Assembly (NCBI RefSeq): GCF_023734135.1 | Contig: NZ_AP025730.1 | Coordinates: 1,798,001 to 1,862,000, forward strand | Source: Sphaerotilus microaerophilus | Lineage (GTDB): Bacteria; Pseudomonadota; Gammaproteobacteria; Burkholderiales; Burkholderiaceae_C | Length of the DNA: 64,000 nt | Direction: 5' to 3' | Made by a program: the position numbers and the translations under genes | Notes under the pieces: model-generated | Database searches by the model: none | Seen by the model: only the letters and a program-made list of their open reading frames with translations | What the model was told of the DNA's origin: nothing | In this document: in pieces, positions 1-9,377 of the stretch | Layout: each line of letters begins with the position of its first letter | Position numbering within the stretch: the stretch's first letter is position 1

Positions 1-15
1 GCAGGGACGAGTGGC

Positions 16-531
16 TCATGCGGCGGAATCGGATGAAGTGGGGGACACCGCTGCGCCATCGGTGTGCCCGCGCTTGGCGCTGGCCAGGCGCAGGCGCACG
101 TGGGCGCCGCAGGCGGCAAACAGCAGCAGCGCCAGCCCGATCTCGCCCAGTGCCAGTCGGGCACCGAGCGCGCCGTCGCCAAAGGCGCGCACCGCGCCTT
201 CCGTGACATAGAGCCACAGCAGCAGTGACAGCCAGCGGTAGGTGTAGAGCCGCATGCGCCACAGGCCAGGCAGGGCGGCCAGCAGGGGCAGCACCTTCAG
301 CGCGAGGCTGCCGCGGCCGGTCGGTGCCAGCCAGAGCTCCCAGGCCAGGCCCAGGGCGATCAGGGCCACGCAGGCAGCGAGGGCGGCCAGACGGCTGGCC
401 TGCACCGCCGGGCTCGGATGAGCGGTGGTGGCGGCGACGGATGAGAGGGAGGGGGGAGCGGCGGAGGGCAACGGGACTGGCAGGTCGAAAACGGCGGAAG
501 TGCCGGCCCGGACGACCGACTTTGGCATCAT
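16..531 (-). CDS. DUF2069 family small membrane protein
   Basis: The protein has an alanine/proline-rich N-terminus and then about four hydrophobic segments. These include one starting at QASRLAALAACVALIALG, a short helix around LALKVLPLLAALPGLW, and a segment with RLYTYRWLSLLLWLYVTEG. That RxYTYRW..L...Y..EG pattern is typical of the DUF2069 family of inner-membrane proteins of unknown function. The start is uncertain: in-frame ATG codons lie at 540, 531 and 528, and the first overlaps the start codon of the divergent yihY-like gene. I chose 531. DUF2069 genes commonly neighbour yihY and a WrbA-type quinone oxidoreductase in Burkholderiales; no wrbA is visible here. Function is not known. 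Confidence 0.75.
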   Translation of the reverse strand: MMPKSVVRAGTSAVFDLPVPLPSAAPPSLSSVAATTAHPSPAVQASRLAALAACVALIALGLAWELWLAPTGRGSLALKVLPLLAALPGLWRMRLYTYRWLSLLLWLYVTEGAVRAFGDGALGARLALGEIGLALLLFAACGAHVRLRLASAKRGHTDGAAVSPTSSDSAA

Positions 532-538
532 AGCCAGC

Positions 539-1792
539 ATGCGTCCACCCCGTTCCGGCTCCTCCCGCTGGTCTCTGCTGCTGCGGCGGGCCTCCGTCCG
601 GCACGCCCTGCGTGCCCTGCGCCAGTGGCCCTGGCTTGACACGCTGAAGACGCTGCGCCTGCGTTTCCGCGAGGACCGCCTGGGCGTCACCGCCGGCAGC
701 CTGACCTTCACGACGACGATCGCGCTGGTGCCTCTGGCAACCGTGACCTTCGCGGTGTTCACGGCCTTTCCGATGTTCGCGAGCTTCCGCCGGGCGCTGG
801 AGGTCTACCTGCTGCAGAACCTCGTGCCCGACGCCATCGCCAGGCCCGTGCTGCTGCAACTCACCCAATTTGCGCTCAAGGCCAACCGGGTCGGTGCGGT
901 GGGGCTGGTGCTGCTGGGCTTCACCGCGATCGCGCTGCTGCTGACCATCGACCGCGCGCTCAACGCCATCTGGCGGGTGCGTGACCCCCGCCCCTTCGCA
1001 CAGCGGGTGCTGGTGTACTGGGCCATCGCGACCCTCGGGCCGTTGGTGCTGGGCGTCAGCCTGTCGATCACCTCCTACGCCCTGTCGGCGTCCAAGGGCT
1101 TCGTCGATGCGCTGCCGGGCGGTGTGTCGCTGCTGCTGGACGGCGTCGAGTTCACCTTGATGGTGCTCGGCATGGCGGCGCTGTTCCGCTTCGTGCCCAA
1201 TACCCAGGTGCGCTGGGCCCATGCGCTGACGGGCGGGCTGTTCGTCGCCCTGGGGTTCGACCTCGCCAAGCGCCTGCTGGCCTGGTACCTCGGCCTGGTG
1301 CCCAGCTACACGACGATCTATGGTGCCTTCGCCACCGTCCCCATCCTGCTGATCTGGATCTATCTGGGCTGGGTCATCGTGCTGCTCGGCGCGGTGATCG
1401 CCGCCTACGCCCCCAGCCTGCAGATGCGCGTGGTGCGCCAGGCCGACACGCCTGGCTGGCGTTTCACGCTCGCGCTGACCCTGCTGCGCGTGCTGGAGGG
1501 CGCGCGGCACGACGAGCGCCGGGGCCTGTCGGTGGCCGAGCTGGCCGAGCAGCTGCGGGTCGACCCGCTGCAGATTGACCCGGTGCTGGAGACGCTGCAG
1601 CGGCTCGATTGGGTGGGCCGCCTGGAAGAGGACGGCGAGCCGCGCCAGGTGCTGCTCGTCGATGCGGCCGACACCCGCATCGAGCCGCTGGTGACGCGGC
1701 TGCTGATCGCCCGCCAGCCTGGCAATGCGGCCTTCCTGATCGCGGGTGGTATTGAGTCAATGACCATTGCCCAGGCACTGGGTGGGCGCTGA
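539..1792 (+). CDS. YihY/BrkB family (UPF0761) inner membrane protein
   Basis: The 417-residue protein starts at ATG 539. The YihY/BrkB core has about six hydrophobic segments after a basic N-terminus. The hallmark GVTAGSLTFTTTIALVPLATV lies near residue 50, and a later block carries Y..IYGAFATVPILLIWIYLGW. The C-terminal 110 residues are soluble and look like a winged helix (SVAELAEQLRVDPLQIDPVL), an extension common in betaproteobacterial members. The family was once called RNase BN, but that activity belongs to another protein; its true role is unknown. It is divergent from the DUF2069 gene with overlapping 5' ends, and convergent with the hydrolase that ends 16 bases downstream. Confidence 0.88.
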   Translation: MRPPRSGSSRWSLLLRRASVRHALRALRQWPWLDTLKTLRLRFREDRLGVTAGSLTFTTTIALVPLATVTFAVFTAFPMFASFRRALEVYLLQNLVPDAIARPVLLQLTQFALKANRVGAVGLVLLGFTAIALLLTIDRALNAIWRVRDPRPFAQRVLVYWAIATLGPLVLGVSLSITSYALSASKGFVDALPGGVSLLLDGVEFTLMVLGMAALFRFVPNTQVRWAHALTGGLFVALGFDLAKRLLAWYLGLVPSYTTIYGAFATVPILLIWIYLGWVIVLLGAVIAAYAPSLQMRVVRQADTPGWRFTLALTLLRVLEGARHDERRGLSVAELAEQLRVDPLQIDPVLETLQRLDWVGRLEEDGEPRQVLLVDAADTRIEPLVTRLLIARQPGNAAFLIAGGIESMTIAQALGGR

Positions 1793-1807
1793 GGTTCGGT
1801 CCGTGCG

Positions 1808-2656
1808 TCAGCCCAACGCCTCGCGCAGTGCCCGCAGCAGCCCCTCCGGATCCTCCTGCATCAGGTCGTGCCCGGGCAGGTCGAGCAGGTGGGTGTGGGC
1901 GCCCAGCCGCCGGCCCACCTCCGCGGCGGCCTTGGGCAGCGTCATGCGGTCCCGCCGGGCCAGCAGCAGGTGGCTGCGCGTGCGGCCCGCAGCGGCTACG
2001 GCGTCGGCCGCCTCCAGCCCGCGGGCATAGCGGTTGCACAGCGAGAAGTCGTGGTGGAAGAGGTTGTGCTCGCAGCCGGCCACGCCCGCGGCACGTTCCA
2101 GGATCCGGCGGCTGAGCTGGCGGCTCGCCCCCTGGTGCCAGGTGCCCGGCCCCGGGTTGCCCGGTTCGCCCGCCAGCCGGGCGTGGGCAAAGGCCACCAC
2201 CATATCGATGGCCTTGAGCGGATCGGTCGCGGAGGTGGCCAGCAGGGCGTCGGACACCGGCATCGGCACCGAGGTGCCCACCATCACCAGGCGGTCGATG
2301 CGCGGTGCGGTGCTGGAGGCCGCTGCCAGGGCGGCGGCTTCCAGCCCGATCAGCGAGCCCATGCTGTGGCCGACGATGCTCGCCGAGGCGATGCCCTGGT
2401 CGGCCAGCAGCCGCCGCAGCCAGGTGGCGCAGGCTTCGACGTCGGGCAGCACCGGCCCCGGGCTGCGGCCGTGGCCGGGCAGATCCAGCGCCAGCACGTT
2501 CCAGCCGTGGTGGGCGAACCAGCGCGCCGGGTAGGTCCAGACACAGTGGTCGTTGAGAGCGCCATGCACGAACACCAGCCAGGGGAGGTCAGGCTGGGGG
2601 GCGCGACCGCCGGTGTAGGCGTAGACGGTGGGCAGGTCGGGGCGTTGGATGTTCAT
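1808..2656 (-). CDS. alpha/beta hydrolase fold protein
   Basis: The 282-residue protein is a single alpha/beta hydrolase domain. WLVFVHGALNDHCVW carries the oxyanion-hole HG motif near residue 30. ALDLPGHGRS follows, then the nucleophile elbow GHSMGSLIG (Ser of G-H-S-M-G near residue 105). The catalytic His is probably in LPGHDLMQED near the C-terminus. Substrate cannot be read from the sequence. Its ATG overlaps the stop of the upstream O-acetylhomoserine sulfhydrylase-like gene (ATGA, 2653-2656), so the two are translationally coupled and form an operon. The pairing suggests action on a small thioester or ester linked to sulfur metabolism, but that is inference. Confidence 0.85.
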   Translation of the reverse strand: MNIQRPDLPTVYAYTGGRAPQPDLPWLVFVHGALNDHCVWTYPARWFAHHGWNVLALDLPGHGRSPGPVLPDVEACATWLRRLLADQGIASASIVGHSMGSLIGLEAAALAAASSTAPRIDRLVMVGTSVPMPVSDALLATSATDPLKAIDMVVAFAHARLAGEPGNPGPGTWHQGASRQLSRRILERAAGVAGCEHNLFHHDFSLCNRYARGLEAADAVAAAGRTRSHLLLARRDRMTLPKAAAEVGRRLGAHTHLLDLPGHDLMQEDPEGLLRALREALG

Positions 2657-3999
2657 GCGCGGCCTCCCGCGGTGCTGGCGCCGGTCTTGCCGCCGGCCTT
2701 CTCGGCCACCTTCAAGGCGCGCTTCAAGTCCTCGATCAGGTCGGCCGGATCCTCCAGGCCAATCGACAGGCGGATCGTGCCCGGCGTGATGCCGGCCGCG
2801 GCCAGGGCCGCATCGTCCATGCGGAAGTGCGTCGTGCTGGCCGGGTGGATCACCAGCGAGCGGGCGTCGCCGACGTTGGCCAGGTGCGAGAAGATCTCCA
2901 GCGCCTCGATGAAGGCGCGGCCCTGCTCGCGGCTGCCCTTCAGGTCGAAGCTGAACACCGCGCCGCAGCCCTTGGGCAGCAGGCGCTGTGCGAGCGCGTG
3001 GTCCGGGTGGCTCTCCAGCTCCGGGTGGGCGATGCGGCCCACCATCGCGTGGCGGCTGAGGAAGTCGACCACCTTGCGGGTGTTCTCGACGTGCCGGGCC
3101 ATGCGCAGCGGCAGCGTTTCCAGCCCCTGCAGGATCAGCCAGGCGCTGTGCGGGCTCAGGCAGGCGCCAAAGTCGCGCAGGCCCTCGCGGCGTGCGCGCA
3201 GCGCAAAGGCCGCCACGGTGTTCTCCTCGGCGAAGACCATGTCGTGGAAGCCCGCATAGGGCTCGCACAGCTCCGGGCAGCGGCCGTGCTGCTCGTGCGC
3301 GGCCTGCCAGTCGAAGTTGCCCGCATCCACCAGCAGCCCGCCGATCACCGTGCCGTGGCCGCAGAGGAACTTGGTGGCCGAGTGCATCACCAGCGCAGCG
3401 CCCAGGTCGGCCGGGCGCTGCAGCCAGGGCGTGGCCAGGGTGGCGTCCACCAGCAGCGGCAGGCCGTGGTCGCGGCCGAGCTGGGCGATGGTCGGGATGT
3501 CCAGCACGTCCAGCCCGGGGTTGCCCAGCGACTCACCGAACAGCAGCCGCGTCTCGGGCCGGATCGCGGCGCGCCAGCCGTCGATGTCGCCCGGGCGCAC
3601 GAACGTGGTGTGGATGCCGAAACGCGGCAGTGTGTAATGCAACAGGTTGTGAGAGCCGCCATAGAGCGCCGTGCTGGCGACGATGTGGTGGCCCGCGCCG
3701 GCCAGCGTCGCGATCGCCAGGTGCAGCGCCGCCTGCCCGCTGGCGGTGGCCAGCGCCCCGAGCCCGGCATCCAGCGCGGCGATGCGCTGCTCCAGCACCG
3801 CGGTGGTGGGATTCGACAGCCGGCTGTAGACGTGGCCAGCTCGCTCCAGGTTGAACAGCGACGCGGCGTGCTCGCTGGACTGGAAGGCGAACGAGGTGCT
3901 CAGGTGCAGCGGCACGGCGCGCGCGCCGGTGGCGGGGTCGGGGGCGGCGCCGGCGTGCAGCGCCAGCGTGTCGAAACCGGGGTCGGCCGGGCCGGGCAT
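2653..3999 (-). CDS. O-acetylhomoserine aminocarboxypropyltransferase-like PLP enzyme
   Basis: The 448-residue protein belongs to the Cys/Met-metabolism PLP-dependent family. Family signatures are FDTLALHAG at the N-terminus, YSRLSNPTTAVLEQRIAALD, ASTALYGGSHNLL, and the PLP-lysine motif HSATKF (Lys210). The length and the TLALHAG start fit the O-acetylhomoserine sulfhydrylase branch (MetY), which makes homocysteine from O-acetylhomoserine and sulfide. Cystathionine gamma-synthases are usually about 390 residues. The protein is cytosolic. The gene is the first of a two-gene operon with the hydrolase downstream. Exact substrate preference (sulfide, methanethiol or O-succinylhomoserine) is not settled by sequence. 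Confidence 0.88.
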   Translation of the reverse strand: MPGPADPGFDTLALHAGAAPDPATGARAVPLHLSTSFAFQSSEHAASLFNLERAGHVYSRLSNPTTAVLEQRIAALDAGLGALATASGQAALHLAIATLAGAGHHIVASTALYGGSHNLLHYTLPRFGIHTTFVRPGDIDGWRAAIRPETRLLFGESLGNPGLDVLDIPTIAQLGRDHGLPLLVDATLATPWLQRPADLGAALVMHSATKFLCGHGTVIGGLLVDAGNFDWQAAHEQHGRCPELCEPYAGFHDMVFAEENTVAAFALRARREGLRDFGACLSPHSAWLILQGLETLPLRMARHVENTRKVVDFLSRHAMVGRIAHPELESHPDHALAQRLLPKGCGAVFSFDLKGSREQGRAFIEALEIFSHLANVGDARSLVIHPASTTHFRMDDAALAAAGITPGTIRLSIGLEDPADLIEDLKRALKVAEKAGGKTGASTAGGRA

Positions 4000-4124
4000 G
4001 GGTTCTCCTCAGGGTGCTTCTGCGCGGGATTGTGGGCTATATTGCCGTGAACCATCCCCCGTATCACCCCTGCGCCACGGCGCAGCGCGAAGCTCACACC
4101 TCTCACGGCACCGAGGAGGCCTCC

Positions 4125-4610
4125 ATGAAAGTCAGCGACATCCTGCGCGTCAAGGGCAACGCCCTGTTCACCACCCATCCGGACCAGCCCCTGATCGAGG
4201 CCGTGACGACCATGAGCGACAACGACATCGGCTCGTTGGTCGTGATGGAGCACGGAGACCTGGTCGGCATGCTGACTTTCCGCGAGGTCATCAAGGCGGT
4301 GGTGAAGAACGCGGGCTCGGTCAGTGGCCCGCGGGTGCGCTCGGTGATGGACGACTTCCCGCTCACCTGCACGCCGGCCACCGAGATCGACGAGGTGCGC
4401 CGCATGATGCTGGAGCGCCATGCGCGCTACATGCCGGTGCTGGAGCAGCGCACCCTGATGGGCGTGATCTCCTTCTACGACGTGGCGAAGGCGGTGGTGG
4501 AGGCGCAGGACTTCGAGAACCGGATGCTGAAGGCCTACATCCGCGACTGGCCTGTCGAAGAAGGGGCCGCGGAGGCAGCCGGGGCCGGCAGTGCCCAGCC
4601 GCAGGCCTGA
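4125..4610 (+). CDS. CBS-domain pair protein
   Basis: The 161-residue protein is made almost entirely of two CBS motifs. The first runs from about residue 3 (VSDILRVKG...DNDIGSLVVMEHGDLVGMLTFREVIKAV). The second starts at about residue 66 (VRSVMDDFPLTCTPATEIDEV...RYMPVLEQRTLMGVISFYDV). Such stand-alone CBS pairs bind adenine nucleotides and regulate partners; the partner is unknown. The ATG at 4125 is preceded by GAGGAGG at 4112-4118, a strong ribosome binding site. The gene is monocistronic, with its own UUCG-loop terminator 28 bases after the stop. Confidence 0.9.
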   Translation: MKVSDILRVKGNALFTTHPDQPLIEAVTTMSDNDIGSLVVMEHGDLVGMLTFREVIKAVVKNAGSVSGPRVRSVMDDFPLTCTPATEIDEVRRMMLERHARYMPVLEQRTLMGVISFYDVAKAVVEAQDFENRMLKAYIRDWPVEEGAAEAAGAGSAQPQA

Positions 4611-4637
4611 GGAACTTTGTCCTGCGGATGTGAAAAA

Positions 4638-4664
4638 GGGGCTCCTTCGGGAGCCCCTCGTCGT
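4638..4664 (+). terminator. Rho-independent terminator after CBS gene
   Basis: GGGGCTCC (4638-4645), the tetraloop TTCG, then GGAGCCCC (4650-4657) form a perfect 8-bp stem, preceded by an A-run and followed by a partly T-rich tail. It lies 28 bases past the CBS-gene stop. Confidence 0.85.
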
Positions 4665-4960
4665 TGCATCGGCCGGGTCGCAATTGCGACCTGCAGGCCT
4701 GCGCGGCGGTGGATCAGGCGTGCAGCGGGTGGGCCGGTGAGCCGGACGGCCGCGATGGCGCGTGCGGTTGGGCCGTGGGGCTCGCCTGACTGTCGTTGCG
4801 GCGAGGTGACCAGCAGCCCCGATCATGGCCGTTGGGTGTCTGCCAGGCCGAGCGGGTCAGCACGATGATGTCCTGGGCGCGTTGTTGCATGCGGTGGGCG
4901 CGGTCCTTACTGTGAAATGGAATCTGCGGAGGCGTGGGGCCGGGGCTTGAGCGCCGCAGT
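4665..4960. other. intergenic, no recognised feature
   Basis: About 300 bases between the CBS terminator and the 3' end of cheW. No reading frame with protein-like composition, no RNA fold and no repeat was recognised. Confidence 0.5.
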
Positions 4961-5521
4961 TCACTGCATCGCTGCTTCGATCAGGCCCATGTCGGCGCTG
5001 CTCATCAGCGCCTCGATGTCCATCAGGATCAGCATGCGATCGCTCACGTTGGCGATGCCGGTGATGTAGCTGGTGTCCACCGCGGCGTTGATCTCCGGGG
5101 CCGGGCGCACCGCATCGCCGGGCAGTTCCAGCACGTCGGACACCGAGTCCACCACAGCGCCGACCACGCGGCCGCGGATGTTCAAGACGATCACGACGGT
5201 GAAGCTGTTGTACTCGGCGCTGTCGCAGCCGAACTTCAGCCGCAGGTCGACGATCGGCACGATCACGCCGCGCAGGTTCACCACCCCCTTGAAGAAGGAC
5301 GCCGAATTGGCGATGCGCGTGGGCGGCTCGTAGGAGCGGATCTCCTGCACCTTCAGGATCTCGATGCCGTACTCCTCCGCGCCCAGGCGGAAGGTCAGGA
5401 ATTCACCGCCGAGGTGGTGGTTGCCTGCGGCCTGTCCCGCCGATGCCCCCAGGGCGCGGCTCTTGCCGATCGAAGGGGTGGCGGTCGAAGCGGAGGAAGC
5501 GGATTCGAGAACCATGCTCAT
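4961..5521 (-). CDS. cheW: CheW-like coupling protein (stand-alone)
   Basis: The 186-residue protein has a Ser/Ala-rich linker of about 38 residues and one CheW domain. Visible motifs are [45 protein letters not shown] (the conserved NLRG core) and [20 protein letters not shown]. CheW couples receptor tips to the CheA kinase in the cytoplasmic array. The gene stands alone about 12 kb from the main chemotaxis cluster, which has its own cheW of a different sequence, so this may serve other receptors or be a general coupler. Confidence 0.92.
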   Translation of the reverse strand: MSMVLESASSASTATPSIGKSRALGASAGQAAGNHHLGGEFLTFRLGAEEYGIEILKVQEIRSYEPPTRIANSASFFKGVVNLRGVIVPIVDLRLKFGCDSAEYNSFTVVIVLNIRGRVVGAVVDSVSDVLELPGDAVRPAPEINAAVDTSYITGIANVSDRMLILMDIEALMSSADMGLIEAAMQ

Positions 5522-5769
5522 GGAGAACCTCTCAGGGGATCGTCAGGCCGTATCTAGCGGGTGGCGTGGTTCGGTGGAAATCGGCCGCACACCCAGGATC
5601 TGGAACGCATTGTGGGCAGCCAGGGCTGCTGCCGAAGGCGCGAGCAGCGCGGTCTTCGCAGGTCATTTCGGGCCGGTGCAGGCGCGCTGGCCGGCCACCT
5701 ACAATCCGGCCCTCCTGGCCTTCCTGCCCGGGCAGGCCCCTGGCGCCCGGCACTTTCGGATTTCCTGCG

Positions 5770-6870
5770 ATGCCCGGCAGCACCTTCGGCACCCTGTTTC
5801 GAGTCACCAACTTCGGCGAAAGCCACGGCCCGGCGATCGGCTGCGTCATCGACGGCTGTCCGCCTGGGCTGGCGTTGAGCGAGGCCGACATCCAGGGCGA
5901 CCTGGACCGCCGCCGCCCCGGCACCAGCCGGCATGTCACGCAGCGCAATGAGCCGGACGCGGTCGAGATCCTCTCGGGCGTCTACGAAGGGCTGACCACC
6001 GGCACGCCGATCGCCCTGCTGATTCGCAACACCGACCAGCGCAGCAAGGACTACGGCAACATCCTCGACACCTTCCGTCCGGGCCATGCCGACTACACCT
6101 ATTGGCGCAAGTACGGCCTGCGCGACCCGCGCGGCGGTGGGCGCTCGTCGGCACGCCTGACCGCGCCGATGGTGGCCGCGGGCGCGGTGGCCAAGAAGTG
6201 GCTGCGCGAGCGCCACGGCACCACCTTCATCGGCTGGATGAGCCAGCTCGGCGAGATCGCCATCCCCAACGAGGACGAGAGCCAGATCCCGCTGAACCCC
6301 TTCTTTGCGCCGTCGGCCAGCGTCATCCCCGAGCTGGAGGCCTACATGGACGCGCTGCGCCACGCGGGCGACTCCTGCGGCGCGCGCATCGAGGTGCAGG
6401 CGCGCGGGGTCCCGGACGGCCTGGGCGCGCCGCTGTTCGACAAGCTCGATGCCGACATCGCCTACGCCATGATGGGCATCAATGCGGTGAAGGGCGTCGA
6501 GATCGGCGCCGGCTTCGGCTGCGTCACGCAGCGTGGCAGCGAGCATGGCGACGAGCTGACGCCCGGGGGCTTCCGCAGCAACCACAGCGGCGGCGTGCTC
6601 GGTGGCATTTCGACCGGGCAGGACCTGCGCGTGTCGATCGCCATCAAGCCCACCAGTTCCATCCGCACGCCGCGCGCCTCGGTGACCCGCGCTGGCGAGG
6701 CCACCACCGTGCAGACACTGGGCCGCCACGACCCCTGCGTGGGCATCCGCGCCACGCCGATCGCCGAGGCCATGCTGGCGCTGGTGCTGGTTGACCACGT
6801 GCTGCTCGATCGTGCGCAGTGCGCCGACGTCGAGCTGCCCTGGCCGCCGCTGCCGCCGCTGAGCGCCTGA
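5770..6870 (+). CDS. aroC: chorismate synthase
   Basis: The 366-residue protein has full length for the family. It converts 5-enolpyruvylshikimate-3-phosphate to chorismate using reduced FMN, the last shared step of aromatic amino-acid synthesis. Motifs are [14 protein letters not shown] near residue 17, [14 protein letters not shown] near 105, and [21 protein letters not shown] directly after. The C-terminal [18 protein letters not shown] block closes the family pattern. I chose ATG 5770 because translation from it begins with the family's usual [18 protein letters not shown]. The gene has no metabolic neighbours here; it lies between cheW and a receptor gene. Confidence 0.97.
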   Translation: MPGSTFGTLFRVTNFGESHGPAIGCVIDGCPPGLALSEADIQGDLDRRRPGTSRHVTQRNEPDAVEILSGVYEGLTTGTPIALLIRNTDQRSKDYGNILDTFRPGHADYTYWRKYGLRDPRGGGRSSARLTAPMVAAGAVAKKWLRERHGTTFIGWMSQLGEIAIPNEDESQIPLNPFFAPSASVIPELEAYMDALRHAGDSCGARIEVQARGVPDGLGAPLFDKLDADIAYAMMGINAVKGVEIGAGFGCVTQRGSEHGDELTPGGFRSNHSGGVLGGISTGQDLRVSIAIKPTSSIRTPRASVTRAGEATTVQTLGRHDPCVGIRATPIAEAMLALVLVDHVLLDRAQCADVELPWPPLPPLSA

Positions 6871-6901
6871 CGGCCCGGGGGCCTGCGCGGCTTGGCTGCG
6901 C

Positions 6902-9337
6902 TCAGGCCCTGGCCGGCGCGGGACTGCCAGCGGGGGTGGGGGTGCGTGTCGGGGAAGGCGTGGGCACAGCTGCCCCGACGCGGTGCAACTGCCCGGCGAC
7001 CACGCCCTGGCGCTTGTAGACGCCACAGCCGATCACCAGGTCGTCGTCCACCTGGCGCACGTAGCTGGATTTGTCGACCAATTCCAGCGTCTGCGGGTGC
7101 GAGATCTGGTAATCGACCCAGCTGCCCCGCGGGTCCAGGCGCCACACGGCGGCGGTGAGCAGGTCGCCATCGGCGGTGGCGATCGGCGGAGCCGGCTGGC
7201 CGACCAGGCTGGGGTCGCTGCCGCTGACCTGGTAGCTGCCCGAGCGGCTGAAGCCGAAGACGTAGAGGTCGCGGTCGATGAAGCTGCCGTTGCGGTCATG
7301 CAGGGCATCGAGTGACGCTGCCAGGCCGTGCTGGCGGATGTGCTCGACGGCCCGGTCGACCAGGGCGCGGGCCTCGTCCGAGCTGCCCTGCCACAGCCGC
7401 ATGGACTGCACCGCCTGCGTCAGGATGCCGGCCTGGTCCATCAGCGCCTGGGTGGCGTGGTGGGAGGCCCGCACCATGGCGGCGTTCTCGCGCGTGATGT
7501 CGTCCAGGCTGACCACCGTGGCGGTGAGTTCGCCCAGCGAGGCGCTCTGCCCGGTGGAGGCCTCGGCGATGTGTTGCAGCGTGCCTGCCACGTCGCGGAT
7601 GCCCTGCGCGATGTCACCCAGCGTCAGGTCCACCGCCGAGATGCGCACCACGCCTTCGCCCACCTGGCGGGCCGAGGTTTCCAGCAGGTTGCCCACCTCC
7701 TGGGCGGCGTCGCTGCTGCGCTTGGCGAGCTTGCGCACCTCCTCGGCCACCACGGCGAAGCCGCGCCCGGCCTCGCCCGCCTTGGCGGCCTCGACCGAGG
7801 CGTTGAGCGACAACATGTTGGTCTGGAAGGCGATGTCCTCGATCAGGCCGACGATCTCGCCGGTGCGGCGTGCCGAGGCCTCGATCTCCTGCATCGCTGC
7901 CACCGCCTCGCGCATTGACTGGCGGCCCTCGTCGGCGATCGCGCAGGCCTGCTCGGCCCGCTGCGAGACCGCGCGGGCGCTGCGGGCCGTGTGGTCCACC
8001 GTGTCGCTGATCTGGCGCACGGCGCCGGCGGTCTGCGCCAGTGCCGTGGCCTGAGACTCTGTGCGCTGCGCCAGTGCCGTGGTGTCGTTGGACAGGCGCT
8101 CGCCGGACATCGCCAGCCGCGCGGCGGTGCTGCGGATCTCCGCCACCGTGCCCGACAGGCGCTGCGACATGTGCCCCAGTTCATGGCCGATGGCCTGCAA
8201 CTCGGTGTCGCCATCGACCTCGCAGCGGTGGGTGAGGTCACCGGCGGCCACGGCCTGCACCGCCTGGTCCAGCCGCCCCAGCGCGCTGCCAAAGCTGATG
8301 TACAGGCACAGGCCGAGGTAGCCCATCACCAGGCCCACGCCCGCGCAGATCGACACCTGCAGCGCGATGACGCGGCTGACCTGGTCGATGTGCTCGCGGC
8401 TGAGCTGCTCCAGGCGCCGCAGCACCGAGACGTTCACGTGGGCGGCCGCGTGCAGCGTCTGCTCCGCCAGCACGGCGTGGGCGGTGGCGCGTGCCGGGTC
8501 GTAGGCGCTGGCGGCGGCATCTTCCGTCTGCCGGGCCAGCTGCAGGGCGCTGTGGCGCGCGCCCTCCCAGCCCGCCGGCACGGGCTCGCCCATGCGCTGC
8601 AGGGCGGCCAGGCGGGATTCGATGGTCTGCAGCCGCAGCCGGGTGTGCAGCGCATGGGCATACAGCAGGTGCTGGTCGGCGTCGATCCAGCCGCCCTGGG
8701 CGATGCCGGCCGCGCCGATCTCGCCCAGCCGCGCCAGCGATTCGGCCCAGGGAACGACGTGCTGCACCGCCAGGTCGACCAGGAAGTAGGCGCTGCCCTG
8801 GGGGTTCAGCACCAGCCTGGAGCGCTCCGCCGCCAGCTGGATCAGCTCGCTGAGGCGGTCGATCTGGGTCGACTGGTCATCCCACAGGGCCGGCGGCAGG
8901 TGTTGGGCGTCCATCGCGATGAAGCGCTTCCAGGCGCCCAGGCTGGCGCGCCAGCGCTCCTGCAGCAAGGCGTCGGTGCCACCGGCGATCAGCTCGTCCG
9001 CCTGGCCCAGGGCCTGGCCGAGCCGTTGGCGGGCTTCTGCCAGTCGGTCGGCTGCACCAGGGTGCTCCAGTGCGGCGAGGCGGGCGTGCAGGCGGTGCTG
9101 TTGGGCCAGCTGCACCACCGGTACGAGCGCGGCGATCTGCTCGATGCCGGCCAGCTCCTGGTGCACTTCGGCAATGTCCTGGAACTGCTGCCAGACGGCC
9201 CAACCCGTCATGCCGCCCAGCGGCAGCAGGGCCAGGGCGCAGCAGGCCAGGATGCGTGTGCCCATCGTGAAGCGCCGCATCAGCAGCAGGCCGGGCTGCA
9301 GCAGGCGGGCGAACCGGGCGGTGGAGGAGGGGGTCAT
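6902..9337 (-). CDS. methyl-accepting chemotaxis protein with C-terminal Cache-like domain
   Basis: The 811-residue receptor has TM1 near residues 25-50 ([22 protein letters not shown]) and a long periplasmic helical region. TM2 is near 320-350 ([19 protein letters not shown]). A HAMP segment follows ([23 protein letters not shown]). The MCP hairpin tip carries [33 protein letters not shown] near residue 500. About 130 residues after the hairpin resemble a single Cache domain: [20 protein letters not shown], a DPSLVGQ segment, GSWVDYQI, and a closing [16 protein letters not shown]. This puts a sensory fold at the cytoplasmic C-terminus. No aromatic CheR-tethering pentapeptide is present. The gene follows the MCP/CheZ-like gene with a 40-base gap, probably as one operon. 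Confidence 0.88.
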   Translation of the reverse strand: MTPSSTARFARLLQPGLLLMRRFTMGTRILACCALALLPLGGMTGWAVWQQFQDIAEVHQELAGIEQIAALVPVVQLAQQHRLHARLAALEHPGAADRLAEARQRLGQALGQADELIAGGTDALLQERWRASLGAWKRFIAMDAQHLPPALWDDQSTQIDRLSELIQLAAERSRLVLNPQGSAYFLVDLAVQHVVPWAESLARLGEIGAAGIAQGGWIDADQHLLYAHALHTRLRLQTIESRLAALQRMGEPVPAGWEGARHSALQLARQTEDAAASAYDPARATAHAVLAEQTLHAAAHVNVSVLRRLEQLSREHIDQVSRVIALQVSICAGVGLVMGYLGLCLYISFGSALGRLDQAVQAVAAGDLTHRCEVDGDTELQAIGHELGHMSQRLSGTVAEIRSTAARLAMSGERLSNDTTALAQRTESQATALAQTAGAVRQISDTVDHTARSARAVSQRAEQACAIADEGRQSMREAVAAMQEIEASARRTGEIVGLIEDIAFQTNMLSLNASVEAAKAGEAGRGFAVVAEEVRKLAKRSSDAAQEVGNLLETSARQVGEGVVRISAVDLTLGDIAQGIRDVAGTLQHIAEASTGQSASLGELTATVVSLDDITRENAAMVRASHHATQALMDQAGILTQAVQSMRLWQGSSDEARALVDRAVEHIRQHGLAASLDALHDRNGSFIDRDLYVFGFSRSGSYQVSGSDPSLVGQPAPPIATADGDLLTAAVWRLDPRGSWVDYQISHPQTLELVDKSSYVRQVDDDLVIGCGVYKRQGVVAGQLHRVGAAVPTPSPTRTPTPAGSPAPARA

Positions 9338-9377
9338 GCGGTCGATCCGTGCGAACCAGGTGGACGGGGCCGGGCGG

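Noticed and set aside
5577..5605. A sigma-28-like box pair upstream of the stand-alone cheW
   Set aside because: The -10 box matches only 6 of 8 bases and the -35 box is poor, so chance is likely in this composition.
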